NCBI GenBank assembly: GCA_003220005.1
Contig: QHRD01000003.1
Coordinates: 1-64,000 of the forward strand
Length of the DNA: 64,000 bases
Source: Verrucomicrobiota bacterium
GTDB lineage: Bacteria; Verrucomicrobiota; Verrucomicrobiia; Chthoniobacterales; UBA10450
Direction of reading: 5' to 3'
In this document: one piece after another, positions 29,111-37,437 of the stretch
Position numbering within the stretch: position 1 is the stretch's first letter
Layout: each line of letters starts with the position of its first letter
The notes under the pieces: generated by a model
The model's input: only the letters and a program-made list of their open reading frames with translations
Database searches by the model: none
Told to the model about the DNA's origin: nothing
Made by a program: the position numbers and the translations under genes

Positions 29111-29401
29111 AAAAATGACTCCCGCGATCGCGGGACAGAAGCTTCAGCGTACAGTCGAGTTCGTCAAACTTATTAAAATCGCAAACGGCCTGGGCATCCG
29201 ACAATCAGGTTGATTGAAAGCAGAATTGAGGCTGTTGGTCTACGCCCAATTTCGCGTGATGCTCCCTTGTAGTTTGTTAGCCGTCCGAAGTGACGAGGTA
29301 AGACTTTTACGAAACACATTGCGGCTTGCCGAAACTTCCCGCGAAACTCGCCCTTGTGTTACGAGTTAAATAGAATGAAATTTAGCTGGAGGTTTCGAAA
29401 T

Positions 29402-29704
29402 ATGAAAATGTCCAACATAATCAAAACGATGGTCGCGCTGTCGATTCTCTCGGGGGTGGCCACAATTGCACTCGCGGGTACGCAGAGAGTGGAGAAAGTA
29501 GTCCCCATAAAAGGCCAGCCAGGGTATGCATACGTGTGGCTCACGGGGTCCCGGATCCCGCAGAAGGTGAAGATTAGCCCGGTCGGGACGCTCACCCAAA
29601 GTCCGTTGTCCGAATACGATCGACGTCAGATCAACCAGACGCGCGGTGGAACGGTGCGGCAGGCCTTGGGGAACGAACCGTCGCTTAGCTTCATGGGCCG
29701 CTGA
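29402..29704 (+). CDS. Small secreted protein resembling an isolated TonB-receptor plug start
   Basis: Signal peptide (MKMSNIIKTMVALSILSGVATIALA) then WLTGSRIP...SPLSEYDRRQINQTRGGTVRQALGNEPSL. Confidence 0.6.
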   Translation: MKMSNIIKTMVALSILSGVATIALAGTQRVEKVVPIKGQPGYAYVWLTGSRIPQKVKISPVGTLTQSPLSEYDRRQINQTRGGTVRQALGNEPSLSFMGR

Positions 29705-29806
29705 TTCCAAGCGCGGCGAATTGTCGGCCCGCCTGTGTGGCATGTGGGGGCGCCATTGAATTGCGCCTACACTTTGATTACGCTGTTCTGGCTAAGACAT
29801 GTTCCA

Positions 29807-31753
29807 TCAGTGTCGACCTGAGGCGTCGCCTGCTTGAATCCCCTCCGCGAAACGAAGATTTTCTGCTGCTTCTGCGTCATCTCGATTTAGACGCAGCGCT
29901 TCCTTGAACTGAGCGATCGCCTGTGAAGTTTGTCCCAGCCGGAAGTAAACGGCTCCGAGACCATTGTGGACTAGGGACTTCGGATCGAGTCGCGCTGTCT
30001 CCTCATAGTGCCGTTTCGCGCCTTCGTAGTCCCCTTTGACATAAAGCGCTCTGCCGAGGTGATAATGCGCTTCGGGGTGATTGGGGTTGTACTTTAGTGC
30101 CGCCTCAAACTCGGGGATGGCCTCGTCGAGGTTCTGTTGTCGGAAAAGGAACATCGCGTACTCGTAATGGTTCCGGCCAGATTTCGGCGCCAGGCGGAGA
30201 GCGATTGCATGTTCGGCGCGGGCTTGTTCCTTCAAGCCAAGCTGCTCCAGAACTCGCCCATATTCGGAGTGATATTCGCCGTTGCCCGGCTGGCTTCGCA
30301 AAGCTGTCTCCAGTTCGCTGCGGGCTTCATTGAAGTTGGATTGCCCAAACAGAAGCTGCCCCAGATGGTAATGGACCTCCTGCTCCTTGGGATTGAGACG
30401 CAGCGCCACGCCGTACTGTTCTGCTGCTTCGTCAAGTCGGTCCGCTTTATGCAAAGCAAAGCCATACTTCCAATGGGCGCGAGCGCTGTTAGGTAAATCT
30501 GCGGCGATCCACGCTGTTTGTTCTACCTCGGGTGTCCTGCTCAACGCTTGCCCGATCCAGAGCGCGCCGAGCGGGACCACAAAAACTCCAATCCATTTTA
30601 GTCCGTGAAGCGCCCAACTGGGCAGCAGTTCGCGTGACTGGACAGATATGTTTCCGCCCGCGAGACCAAGGTTTTCGCGCATTGAGCGGTCACGCACTTT
30701 CCAGATGAATCCATCGTAATAAAAATGAAGAAGACCCGATGCAGCCACCACACCAGTGAGCACGCGCTTCATGGTTTCGATCTCAAGATGGGAAGTAAAA
30801 AAGGCGAGTGACCCGTAGGCAAAAATCAGCCCGATGTAGAGACCGACGAGCGAACCGCTTCTTCGAAAAACAAAGCGCATAAAACCGCCGATGGAACTGT
30901 CCTTTTCCACGCGGCTGCGATTGTAAATCCAGACCAGCGAGAGGTACTGCACATCATGATAGACTTCGAACAGAGCGATTCCTGCTAAAATGTTCGTCAC
31001 GCCGTTATTGCAGTACCACCAGAAAGCAATGGTCGTGGCCAACAACGCCATCTTCACCGGATTGGGACGTTTCCCTTCCGCCCACATCCGGGAAAAATTG
31101 AAGAGGAACAAGACGCCGACGGCAATGGCGATGGCCAGGATGACTTGCTGCGAGTTGTGCAGAAGCCACGGCGGAATAAAAGGTCCGCCGCTGGCGTAAT
31201 ACATTTCCAGTGTGTCTGCCATGCGTTGCGGTGAAAGGAGCACTGCTGCGGCAAACCAGATGGCACAGGCCGCAAAGTCGAGTCGGCGCGTCAGAGCAGC
31301 GAAGGAGCCTGTCTTCGCATCGTAGATTCGACAGAAACCGTAGGTCTGCATCAACCCGTGCCAGACGCCCCAGAAGAAAACGATCAGAATGATCCCCTTG
31401 AGGTCCCACCAATAAAAAGCGACGCAAACCGAGAGCAGAAAAATTGGTGCGAAGATAAAGCGCCAGCGAAAACGTCTGAACAAAGCTCGATCGCCGTACG
31501 CGCGGATCATTCCCGGCAGATGGTGCCCCATTGCGCCAAAGGCAGCGACGAAGATGTAAATGTCTTGTGCGCTCCAGCGCGCCTGCGCTAACAGAAACAT
31601 TGGCAGCAGAAAAAGCGGCGTCCCGACGTAAAGAATCAGGTCGCGCCAACTACTGAGAATCCAAAGCGCTTTTTTCGGCGCCGCGACCTGCACGGCGGGA
31701 ACAGTCTGCGGACGTGAGAATGCGCTGAGGAGCTGCATTAGTTTGAACGCCAA
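29807..31753 (-). CDS. Polytopic membrane protein with conserved-looking His motifs fused to C-terminal TPRs
   Basis: TM-rich N-terminus with GHHLPGMIRAYGD, WHGLMQTYGF, EVYHDVQYLSLVW, LHFYYDGFIWKVRD; C-terminal TPRs. Confidence 0.75.
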   Translation of the reverse strand: MAFKLMQLLSAFSRPQTVPAVQVAAPKKALWILSSWRDLILYVGTPLFLLPMFLLAQARWSAQDIYIFVAAFGAMGHHLPGMIRAYGDRALFRRFRWRFIFAPIFLLSVCVAFYWWDLKGIILIVFFWGVWHGLMQTYGFCRIYDAKTGSFAALTRRLDFAACAIWFAAAVLLSPQRMADTLEMYYASGGPFIPPWLLHNSQQVILAIAIAVGVLFLFNFSRMWAEGKRPNPVKMALLATTIAFWWYCNNGVTNILAGIALFEVYHDVQYLSLVWIYNRSRVEKDSSIGGFMRFVFRRSGSLVGLYIGLIFAYGSLAFFTSHLEIETMKRVLTGVVAASGLLHFYYDGFIWKVRDRSMRENLGLAGGNISVQSRELLPSWALHGLKWIGVFVVPLGALWIGQALSRTPEVEQTAWIAADLPNSARAHWKYGFALHKADRLDEAAEQYGVALRLNPKEQEVHYHLGQLLFGQSNFNEARSELETALRSQPGNGEYHSEYGRVLEQLGLKEQARAEHAIALRLAPKSGRNHYEYAMFLFRQQNLDEAIPEFEAALKYNPNHPEAHYHLGRALYVKGDYEGAKRHYEETARLDPKSLVHNGLGAVYFRLGQTSQAIAQFKEALRLNRDDAEAAENLRFAEGIQAGDASGRH

Positions 31754-31846
31754 GTGTGTCTTAATTCGGCAAGAAAATCAATATTGAATACGCTGTGCTG
31801 TGGCATCGGCTTCCAGCCGATTGGATTGGCAGGGATGCCAATGCCA

Positions 31847-33139
31847 CTACAGCTCACTGCGGAGTACGTTAAAAACTACTGTGCTATCGACTACCCCTTG
31901 CAGAACGTCCGTCCCGGGGCCACTGCCGAATACAACGACGTCGTCCACGGTGGGCAGCGCCGATTTTGTGTACAGTGCGGCCGGCTCCAAATTTTCTGCC
32001 GGTTGTTCATTCTGTCCGCCAAAGGACGGAGCCGCCGTGGCGGACGTGTTATTCGGAACGTTCGCTGCTCCATAAGACCTTGTGCCGTGCGGCCCGGTCG
32101 CCCAGGTAATCCAGGGTTGGCCCGCAGAATTCAGCCCAAGCAACGCGATGCCGCTGTCCTGTCGAAATGGGAAACCATTCAAATTCATGCCACCAATTGC
32201 GACATCGCCGCAGACAATGATTGTCGATTTTTGTCCCGCGTAGCGTCGGGCAAGGGCGACGGCGCGATCTAATTCAAGCGTTTGCACGAGTGTCCTCTCT
32301 CCGTTGTTTTCCCGGGCCGCTTTCCGCATCAGACCAGCATCAACCACGAGCAGGTATCCGCCTGCGTTATATTGCAGCAGTTGGATCGCTCGCCGCACCA
32401 TGTCTGAAAGATTCGGTTGCTGACCGCGCTCTTCGAGCTGATTTGCGAACGCCAGCTCCGCATTGTTAAAAGAGCCAAAAAGCTTCGGCCGCCGCCACGC
32501 CGGGATCGCCTCTAGCTCGGCTCGGGTACGAACGATATCAAAACCGTTACCGCGGAGCTCGAGCAAAAGATCGCGTCTATCCTGTCTCTCGCCACCCTTT
32601 GCAGCGGGAAGGAATTGCGACGTGCCACCGCCCATCGCGATGTCGATCTTTCCTCCATCGACAAACTCGGCGGCGATCTTCTCGATATCGTTCGGATCGG
32701 CCGGATGGGCATAAAAAGCGGCGCTTGTAGGATCGGTCAATTTTGTGTCGGTCACGAGGCCAGTCGCGCGTCCATAGTAGCGAGCTAACTCAATAATGCT
32801 CGGTATGGGTTTCTTATCGCCATTAATCGCGATCGCGCCGTTGGGCACCCTCGTGCCTGTGGCAATTGCTGTGGCGGCAGCAGCCTCATCTGGAGCCGCG
32901 AAATCTTTCGAGTAATTCGTCACCAAAGCCATACGAGGCATCGAATCCAAGCTCAGGCGCGTGCCTGCGCCTCCCGCGTAAGCGCGCGTCGTGGCCAGTC
33001 GATCCGGCGCGAGCCCTTCGCCGATAAACAAGATAATTCCGAACGGCTTCCGAACGACCCAATGTCGAAAATAAAGAACGCCCAGCCCGGCAAAAACAAG
33101 GAGACAAAAAAGCGCCAGCAACTGGTTGCGCCATTTCAC
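31847..33139 (-). CDS. Alkaline-phosphatase-fold protein, probable pseudoenzyme
   Basis: PhoA-like framework (FGIILFIGEGLAPDRLATTRAYA, PDEAAAATAIATGTRVPNGAI, DTKLTDPTSAAFYAH) but catalytic positions substituted. Confidence 0.75.
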   Translation of the reverse strand: MKWRNQLLALFCLLVFAGLGVLYFRHWVVRKPFGIILFIGEGLAPDRLATTRAYAGGAGTRLSLDSMPRMALVTNYSKDFAAPDEAAAATAIATGTRVPNGAIAINGDKKPIPSIIELARYYGRATGLVTDTKLTDPTSAAFYAHPADPNDIEKIAAEFVDGGKIDIAMGGGTSQFLPAAKGGERQDRRDLLLELRGNGFDIVRTRAELEAIPAWRRPKLFGSFNNAELAFANQLEERGQQPNLSDMVRRAIQLLQYNAGGYLLVVDAGLMRKAARENNGERTLVQTLELDRAVALARRYAGQKSTIIVCGDVAIGGMNLNGFPFRQDSGIALLGLNSAGQPWITWATGPHGTRSYGAANVPNNTSATAAPSFGGQNEQPAENLEPAALYTKSALPTVDDVVVFGSGPGTDVLQGVVDSTVVFNVLRSEL

Positions 33140-33234
33140 GAAGCCGATCTAGGCGCGCGTGCTTAGGGTTGTCAATCCGCATCCACGTGAAACCGCTTGT
33201 CGATCTTCTCATTCATCGGCAAAGTGCGCGATAT

Positions 33235-34767
33235 ATGGCTGGTCCGGTGATGCTCATCATTCGCGACGGCTGGGGCATCAATCCGGGCGGCCGGGACAAG
33301 AGCAACGAGAATGGAGACGCCACGCTCCTCGCGTCCACTCCCTTTCACGACAAGCTCTATCGGGATTATCCACGCTCCAGATTAAGCGCCAGCGGCGTTG
33401 ACGTCGGGCTGCCCAAGGGACAAATGGGCAACTCGGAAGTTGGCCACCTAAACTTGGGAGCGGGTAGAATCGTCGACCAAGACTTGACGCGAATTAACAA
33501 AGCGATCGAGGAGGGTGAACTAACGCGTAACCAGGTATTACACGAAACCTTTGCAGCTGAGCGGAGTCATCGACTTCATTTGTTAGGGCTGGTTTCCGAC
33601 GGCGGTGTGCACAGCCATTATTCGCACATGATCGCGCTGGCGAACGCAGCGCGTGACGCAGGCGTTGGAGAAATCTTTATCCATGCTTTCACGGACGGGC
33701 GAGACACTTCTCCCACCGGCGGGGCCGGTTTTTTGAAAACGTGCGAAAAGGAACTTGAGAAGAGTGGCGCCAAGATCGTTACGGTGGTTGGCCGCTATTT
33801 CGCGATGGATCGCGACCGGCGGTGGGATCGCACGAAAAAAGCGTGGGACGCAATCGTTCTTGGACGCGGTGAAATCTGCAATTCATTGCCCTCGGCCGCA
33901 GTAGATCGACGATACTCACTTGGCAAGACAGATGAGTTCATGCCGCCGCTGATTTTCTCCCATGCCAACGAGCAGCGCGTGTGCGATGGCGACGCAGTTT
34001 TGTTTTTCAACTTCCGCGCCGATCGCGCGAGGCAATTGTCGCAAGCGTTTTTGCTGAAAGATTTCGACGGCTTCGATCGCGAAGTTTGGCCGCAGGTTCA
34101 TTTCGTTTCGCTCACGCAATACGACGTACGCTATTCATCGCCCTTCATTTTCGCGCCGGAAGAGCTGAAAAACATTTTGGGCGAAGTCGTGAGCGCAGCC
34201 GGCAAAAAGCAATTGCGCATCGCCGAGACGGAGAAATATGCGCATGTCACTTATTTTTTTAATGGCGGAATTGAGAAACCATTTCCCGGAGAAGACCGGA
34301 AACTGATTCCCTCGCCAAAGGTCGCTACCTACGACCTCAAACCGGAGATGAGCGCCTTCGAAGTGACCGATGAACTGCTCGCGCGGATGGCGAACTACGA
34401 TTTGATCATCCTGAATTTCGCCAATCCCGACATGGTGGGCCACACCGGCGTCGTCGAAGCCGGTATCAAAGCGGTAGAGACGGTGGATGCATGCTGCGCG
34501 CGAATCATTTCAAAACTTCTCGAACTGGACGGCAAGGCGTTGGTCACCGCGGATCACGGAAATTGCGAGCAGATGCTCAACCCTGACGGTTCGCCGAACA
34601 CCGCGCACACGAAGTATCTCGTCCACTTCATTTATGTCGCAGAAGATGCGGCAAAATTCCGCTGCGAAGATGCAATCCTGGCCGATGTCGCGCCGACTCT
34701 TCTCTTTCTGCTCGGGCTCCCGCAGCCGAAAGAAATGACCGGTCGCAATTTGCTTGTGCCAGCTTAG
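33235..34767 (+). CDS. gpmI: 2,3-bisphosphoglycerate-independent phosphoglycerate mutase
   Basis: PVMLIIRDGWGINPGG, GQMGNSEVGHLNLGAGRIVDQDLTRI, HAFTDGRDTSP, ALVTADHGNCEQM. Confidence 0.96.
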   Translation: MAGPVMLIIRDGWGINPGGRDKSNENGDATLLASTPFHDKLYRDYPRSRLSASGVDVGLPKGQMGNSEVGHLNLGAGRIVDQDLTRINKAIEEGELTRNQVLHETFAAERSHRLHLLGLVSDGGVHSHYSHMIALANAARDAGVGEIFIHAFTDGRDTSPTGGAGFLKTCEKELEKSGAKIVTVVGRYFAMDRDRRWDRTKKAWDAIVLGRGEICNSLPSAAVDRRYSLGKTDEFMPPLIFSHANEQRVCDGDAVLFFNFRADRARQLSQAFLLKDFDGFDREVWPQVHFVSLTQYDVRYSSPFIFAPEELKNILGEVVSAAGKKQLRIAETEKYAHVTYFFNGGIEKPFPGEDRKLIPSPKVATYDLKPEMSAFEVTDELLARMANYDLIILNFANPDMVGHTGVVEAGIKAVETVDACCARIISKLLELDGKALVTADHGNCEQMLNPDGSPNTAHTKYLVHFIYVAEDAAKFRCEDAILADVAPTLLFLLGLPQPKEMTGRNLLVPA

Positions 34768-35497
34768 GGCAGCTGCAGGAAGACGTCGGGATCATGCAGG
34801 TTTCGATTCAGGGCTCGCGTTCCCGCCACGGCGATTCGGTGCAAAAGGCGGATCTGATTCTCTTCTGTAGTTTCATACCAGACTGATTTTCGGGCGAGCG
34901 TGAGCGCGTCGTTTGATTCCACGAGTGCGCCCCAGCCAACTGGGATTTCCGGGTCACGGAATAACTCCTCAGGCAGAACAAGAAAAACAAATTCGCACAG
35001 CGGTAGCGAATTAATTTGTCGAACTTGGCGCAATCGTAGAGACGATTTTGAAGTGCGCGCAGCTCGCGCTACAGGCGCGAGTATCCGTGATGGCCGATCG
35101 CGGTGAAGTTCTCCGAATCGAACTCGGGAAAGAGCGAGTCACCGTTCCTCGGGTTTGGATAATGCGCGCGCAGACGTGCCTCCAAAAGTTGGCGGCGCTT
35201 GCAGATCGCTTCGAGACACCGGCGTGCGGACTCGCTCTGGCAATTGTCTCGTCGCAAATCGCAAAGCGCTTGTTTGCACTCAAAGATCGCCGTCGATTGA
35301 ATCTGTTTCGGCTGCGCGCGGTACGCGGCAACGTCGGCCCGATACCGGCACTTTGGCAAACTCACTTCCATTGCGCATGCGGAAAATCCCTGAGCCTGCG
35401 CCCATAGGAACGCGAGTCGCTTCAGGCGGGCGTGCTGCGCGGTTTCACCATTGGCGTTTGTTACTCCCGCAGCCATTTGGCGAGTTCGCGTGCCCAA
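34764..35497 (-). pseudogene. Decayed hypothetical gene (in-frame TAG plus frameshift)
   Basis: ORF 35069..35497 stops at TAG. Reading through gives RELRALQNRLYDCAKFDKLIRYRCANLFFL, then a frame change leads into VLPEELFRDPEIPVGWGALVESNDALTLARKSVWYE (ORF 34764..35033). Confidence 0.65.
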
Positions 35498-36447
35498 TAA
35501 GTGACAATGATGTCCGCGCCAGCGCGCTTCAGCGCTGTCATGATCTCAAGCACGGCGGCGCGCTCGTCCAAGAGCCCTTTCTCGGCAGCACCTTTGACCA
35601 TCGCATACTCGCCACTGACATTGTAAACCGCAGTGGGCTTTCCAAAGCGCTCGTGAACGCGCCATAAGATATCGAGGTAGGGCAGCGCAGGTTTAACCAT
35701 CACGATGTCTGCACCTTCATCGATATCCAGTGCCACCTCGCGCAGCGCTTCATTCGCGTTGGCGATATCCATCTGGTAAGAACGACGATCGCCAAACTGC
35801 GGCGGGCTTTCGGCTGCGTCGCGGAATGGCCCGTAAAACACAGACGCAAATTTGGCGGCGTAACTGATGATACCAGTTTGATCGAACCCTGAGGAATCGA
35901 GCGCCTCGCGAATAGCGCCAATGCGTCCGTCCATCATGTCGCTCGGCGCAACCATGTCTGCGCCTGCTGCTGCGTGAGAAAGCGACGTCTTCACCAACAG
36001 TTCAACACTTTCGTCATTGAGGACGTGGAAATGATCTCCGTCAATCCGAGTGACGCCGCAGTGGCCATGGCTCATGTATTCGCACAGGCAGACATCGGTG
36101 ATCGTGACCAGATCCGGACATTTTGATTTGATCGCCCGCAGCGCCTTTTGAATAACTCCATTTTCTGCGTAAGCGCCCGTCGCCTGTTCGTCTTTCTGCT
36201 CCGGAATGCCGAAAAGCAGGACAGCTTGCAGCCCGAGGTCCTGAGCGGCACGCGCTTCATCGGCAATCTCTTTCACAGACAACTGAAAAACCCCGGGCAT
36301 GCTGGCAATCGGCCGGCGGTGATCCAATTTTTCACTGACAAACAGCGGGAGAATGAAATCGTGGACGCTCAATTGTGTCTCGCGGACGAGATTTCGCAGC
36401 GCGGGAGAGCGCCGCAAGCGGCGCGGGCGATGGACCAACCTTCTCAC
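35461..36447 (-). CDS. hemB: Delta-aminolevulinic acid dehydratase (porphobilinogen synthase)
   Basis: RPRRLRRSPALRNLVRETQLS, Cys-rich metal site DVCLCEYMSHGHCGV, MVKPALPYLDILWRVHERFGKPTAVYNVSGEYAM. Confidence 0.96.
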   Translation of the reverse strand: MRRLVHRPRRLRRSPALRNLVRETQLSVHDFILPLFVSEKLDHRRPIASMPGVFQLSVKEIADEARAAQDLGLQAVLLFGIPEQKDEQATGAYAENGVIQKALRAIKSKCPDLVTITDVCLCEYMSHGHCGVTRIDGDHFHVLNDESVELLVKTSLSHAAAGADMVAPSDMMDGRIGAIREALDSSGFDQTGIISYAAKFASVFYGPFRDAAESPPQFGDRRSYQMDIANANEALREVALDIDEGADIVMVKPALPYLDILWRVHERFGKPTAVYNVSGEYAMVKGAAEKGLLDERAAVLEIMTALKRAGADIIVTYWARELAKWLRE

Positions 36448-36571
36448 GAATCGAGGCTACGCGCTGACGGGAGCGTCGCAAGCGCGTATGCGACGAGCGA
36501 ATCGTAGGGGACGGATGCTCGCCACGCGACCGAGCTTGACGCGGGTAACGGTTCTGTGTCTGCATCTTAGC

Positions 36572-37321
36572 GTGGCGCATAGCCGCGATTATTTGTTGAT
36601 CGATGTCAGTAATTCGTACGCAAAGTTTGCGTTTGCGTCGAAGAGACGAGTCTCGGCTCCTGCCCGAATCGCTACCAATAAACTTTCAAGCAGCGTGGTC
36701 GCTGGATTTCTTGCGCAACGAAATGTGCGGAAGGTGGTCGTCTCATCGGTGGTGCCGGCAAAAAACTCTGCGATATCAAGGGCAGTAGGGAAAAAAGCGA
36801 AGGTGATCTGGCTGGATTGGAAGCTGAAGCTGGGCGTGGGAATCGATTATCCCAAGCCGCGAACGATCGGCGCGGATCGGTTGGCGAATGCTGTGGCAGT
36901 CGCTGAGCTTTATGGATTCCCCGCAATAGTTGTGGATTTCGGCACCGCGGTAACTTTCGATATCGTTTCGGAGCGCCGCACGTACGCCGGCGGCGTGATT
37001 GCGCCAGGACTCGAAGCAATGACTAACTTTCTTTATCAACGAACCGCGCTCTTGCCTAGGCTGTCGTCGAAAGAGCCGCGACGCGCAGTGGGTAAATCGA
37101 CGATCGAGGCAATACGGGTCGGCGCCGTGTTTGGCTATCGTGGGTTGGTTCGTGAAATCCTGGGACGGATCAGGGCCGAGCAGTTTCCCCGCAAAAAGGT
37201 CTACGTCGTGGCGACGGGCGGCTACGCGGGCCTGATCGCCGGACGCTTGCCAGAGATTGGCGTGATTCGTCCTCACCTGACTTTGGAAGGTTTGCGGATC
37301 GTGGCCAATCTCAACGATTGA
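36572..37321 (+). CDS. coaX: Type III pantothenate kinase (GTG start assumed)
   Basis: YLLIDVSNSYAKFAF, PRTIGADRLANAVAV, VVDFGTAVTFDIVS, YAGGVIAPGLEAM. Confidence 0.85.
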   Translation: MAHSRDYLLIDVSNSYAKFAFASKRRVSAPARIATNKLSSSVVAGFLAQRNVRKVVVSSVVPAKNSAISRAVGKKAKVIWLDWKLKLGVGIDYPKPRTIGADRLANAVAVAELYGFPAIVVDFGTAVTFDIVSERRTYAGGVIAPGLEAMTNFLYQRTALLPRLSSKEPRRAVGKSTIEAIRVGAVFGYRGLVREILGRIRAEQFPRKKVYVVATGGYAGLIAGRLPEIGVIRPHLTLEGLRIVANLND

Positions 37322-37437
37322 ACCAGATGAGACGAGCAAAGCGGTTGGCGCTTTTTCCGAAGGCGGCTGAAAAATCGATTCGCAAGAGCAACTTTCCACT
37401 TGTCAGACGCCCCGAATAGGGCTTCAATCGCTACCGC

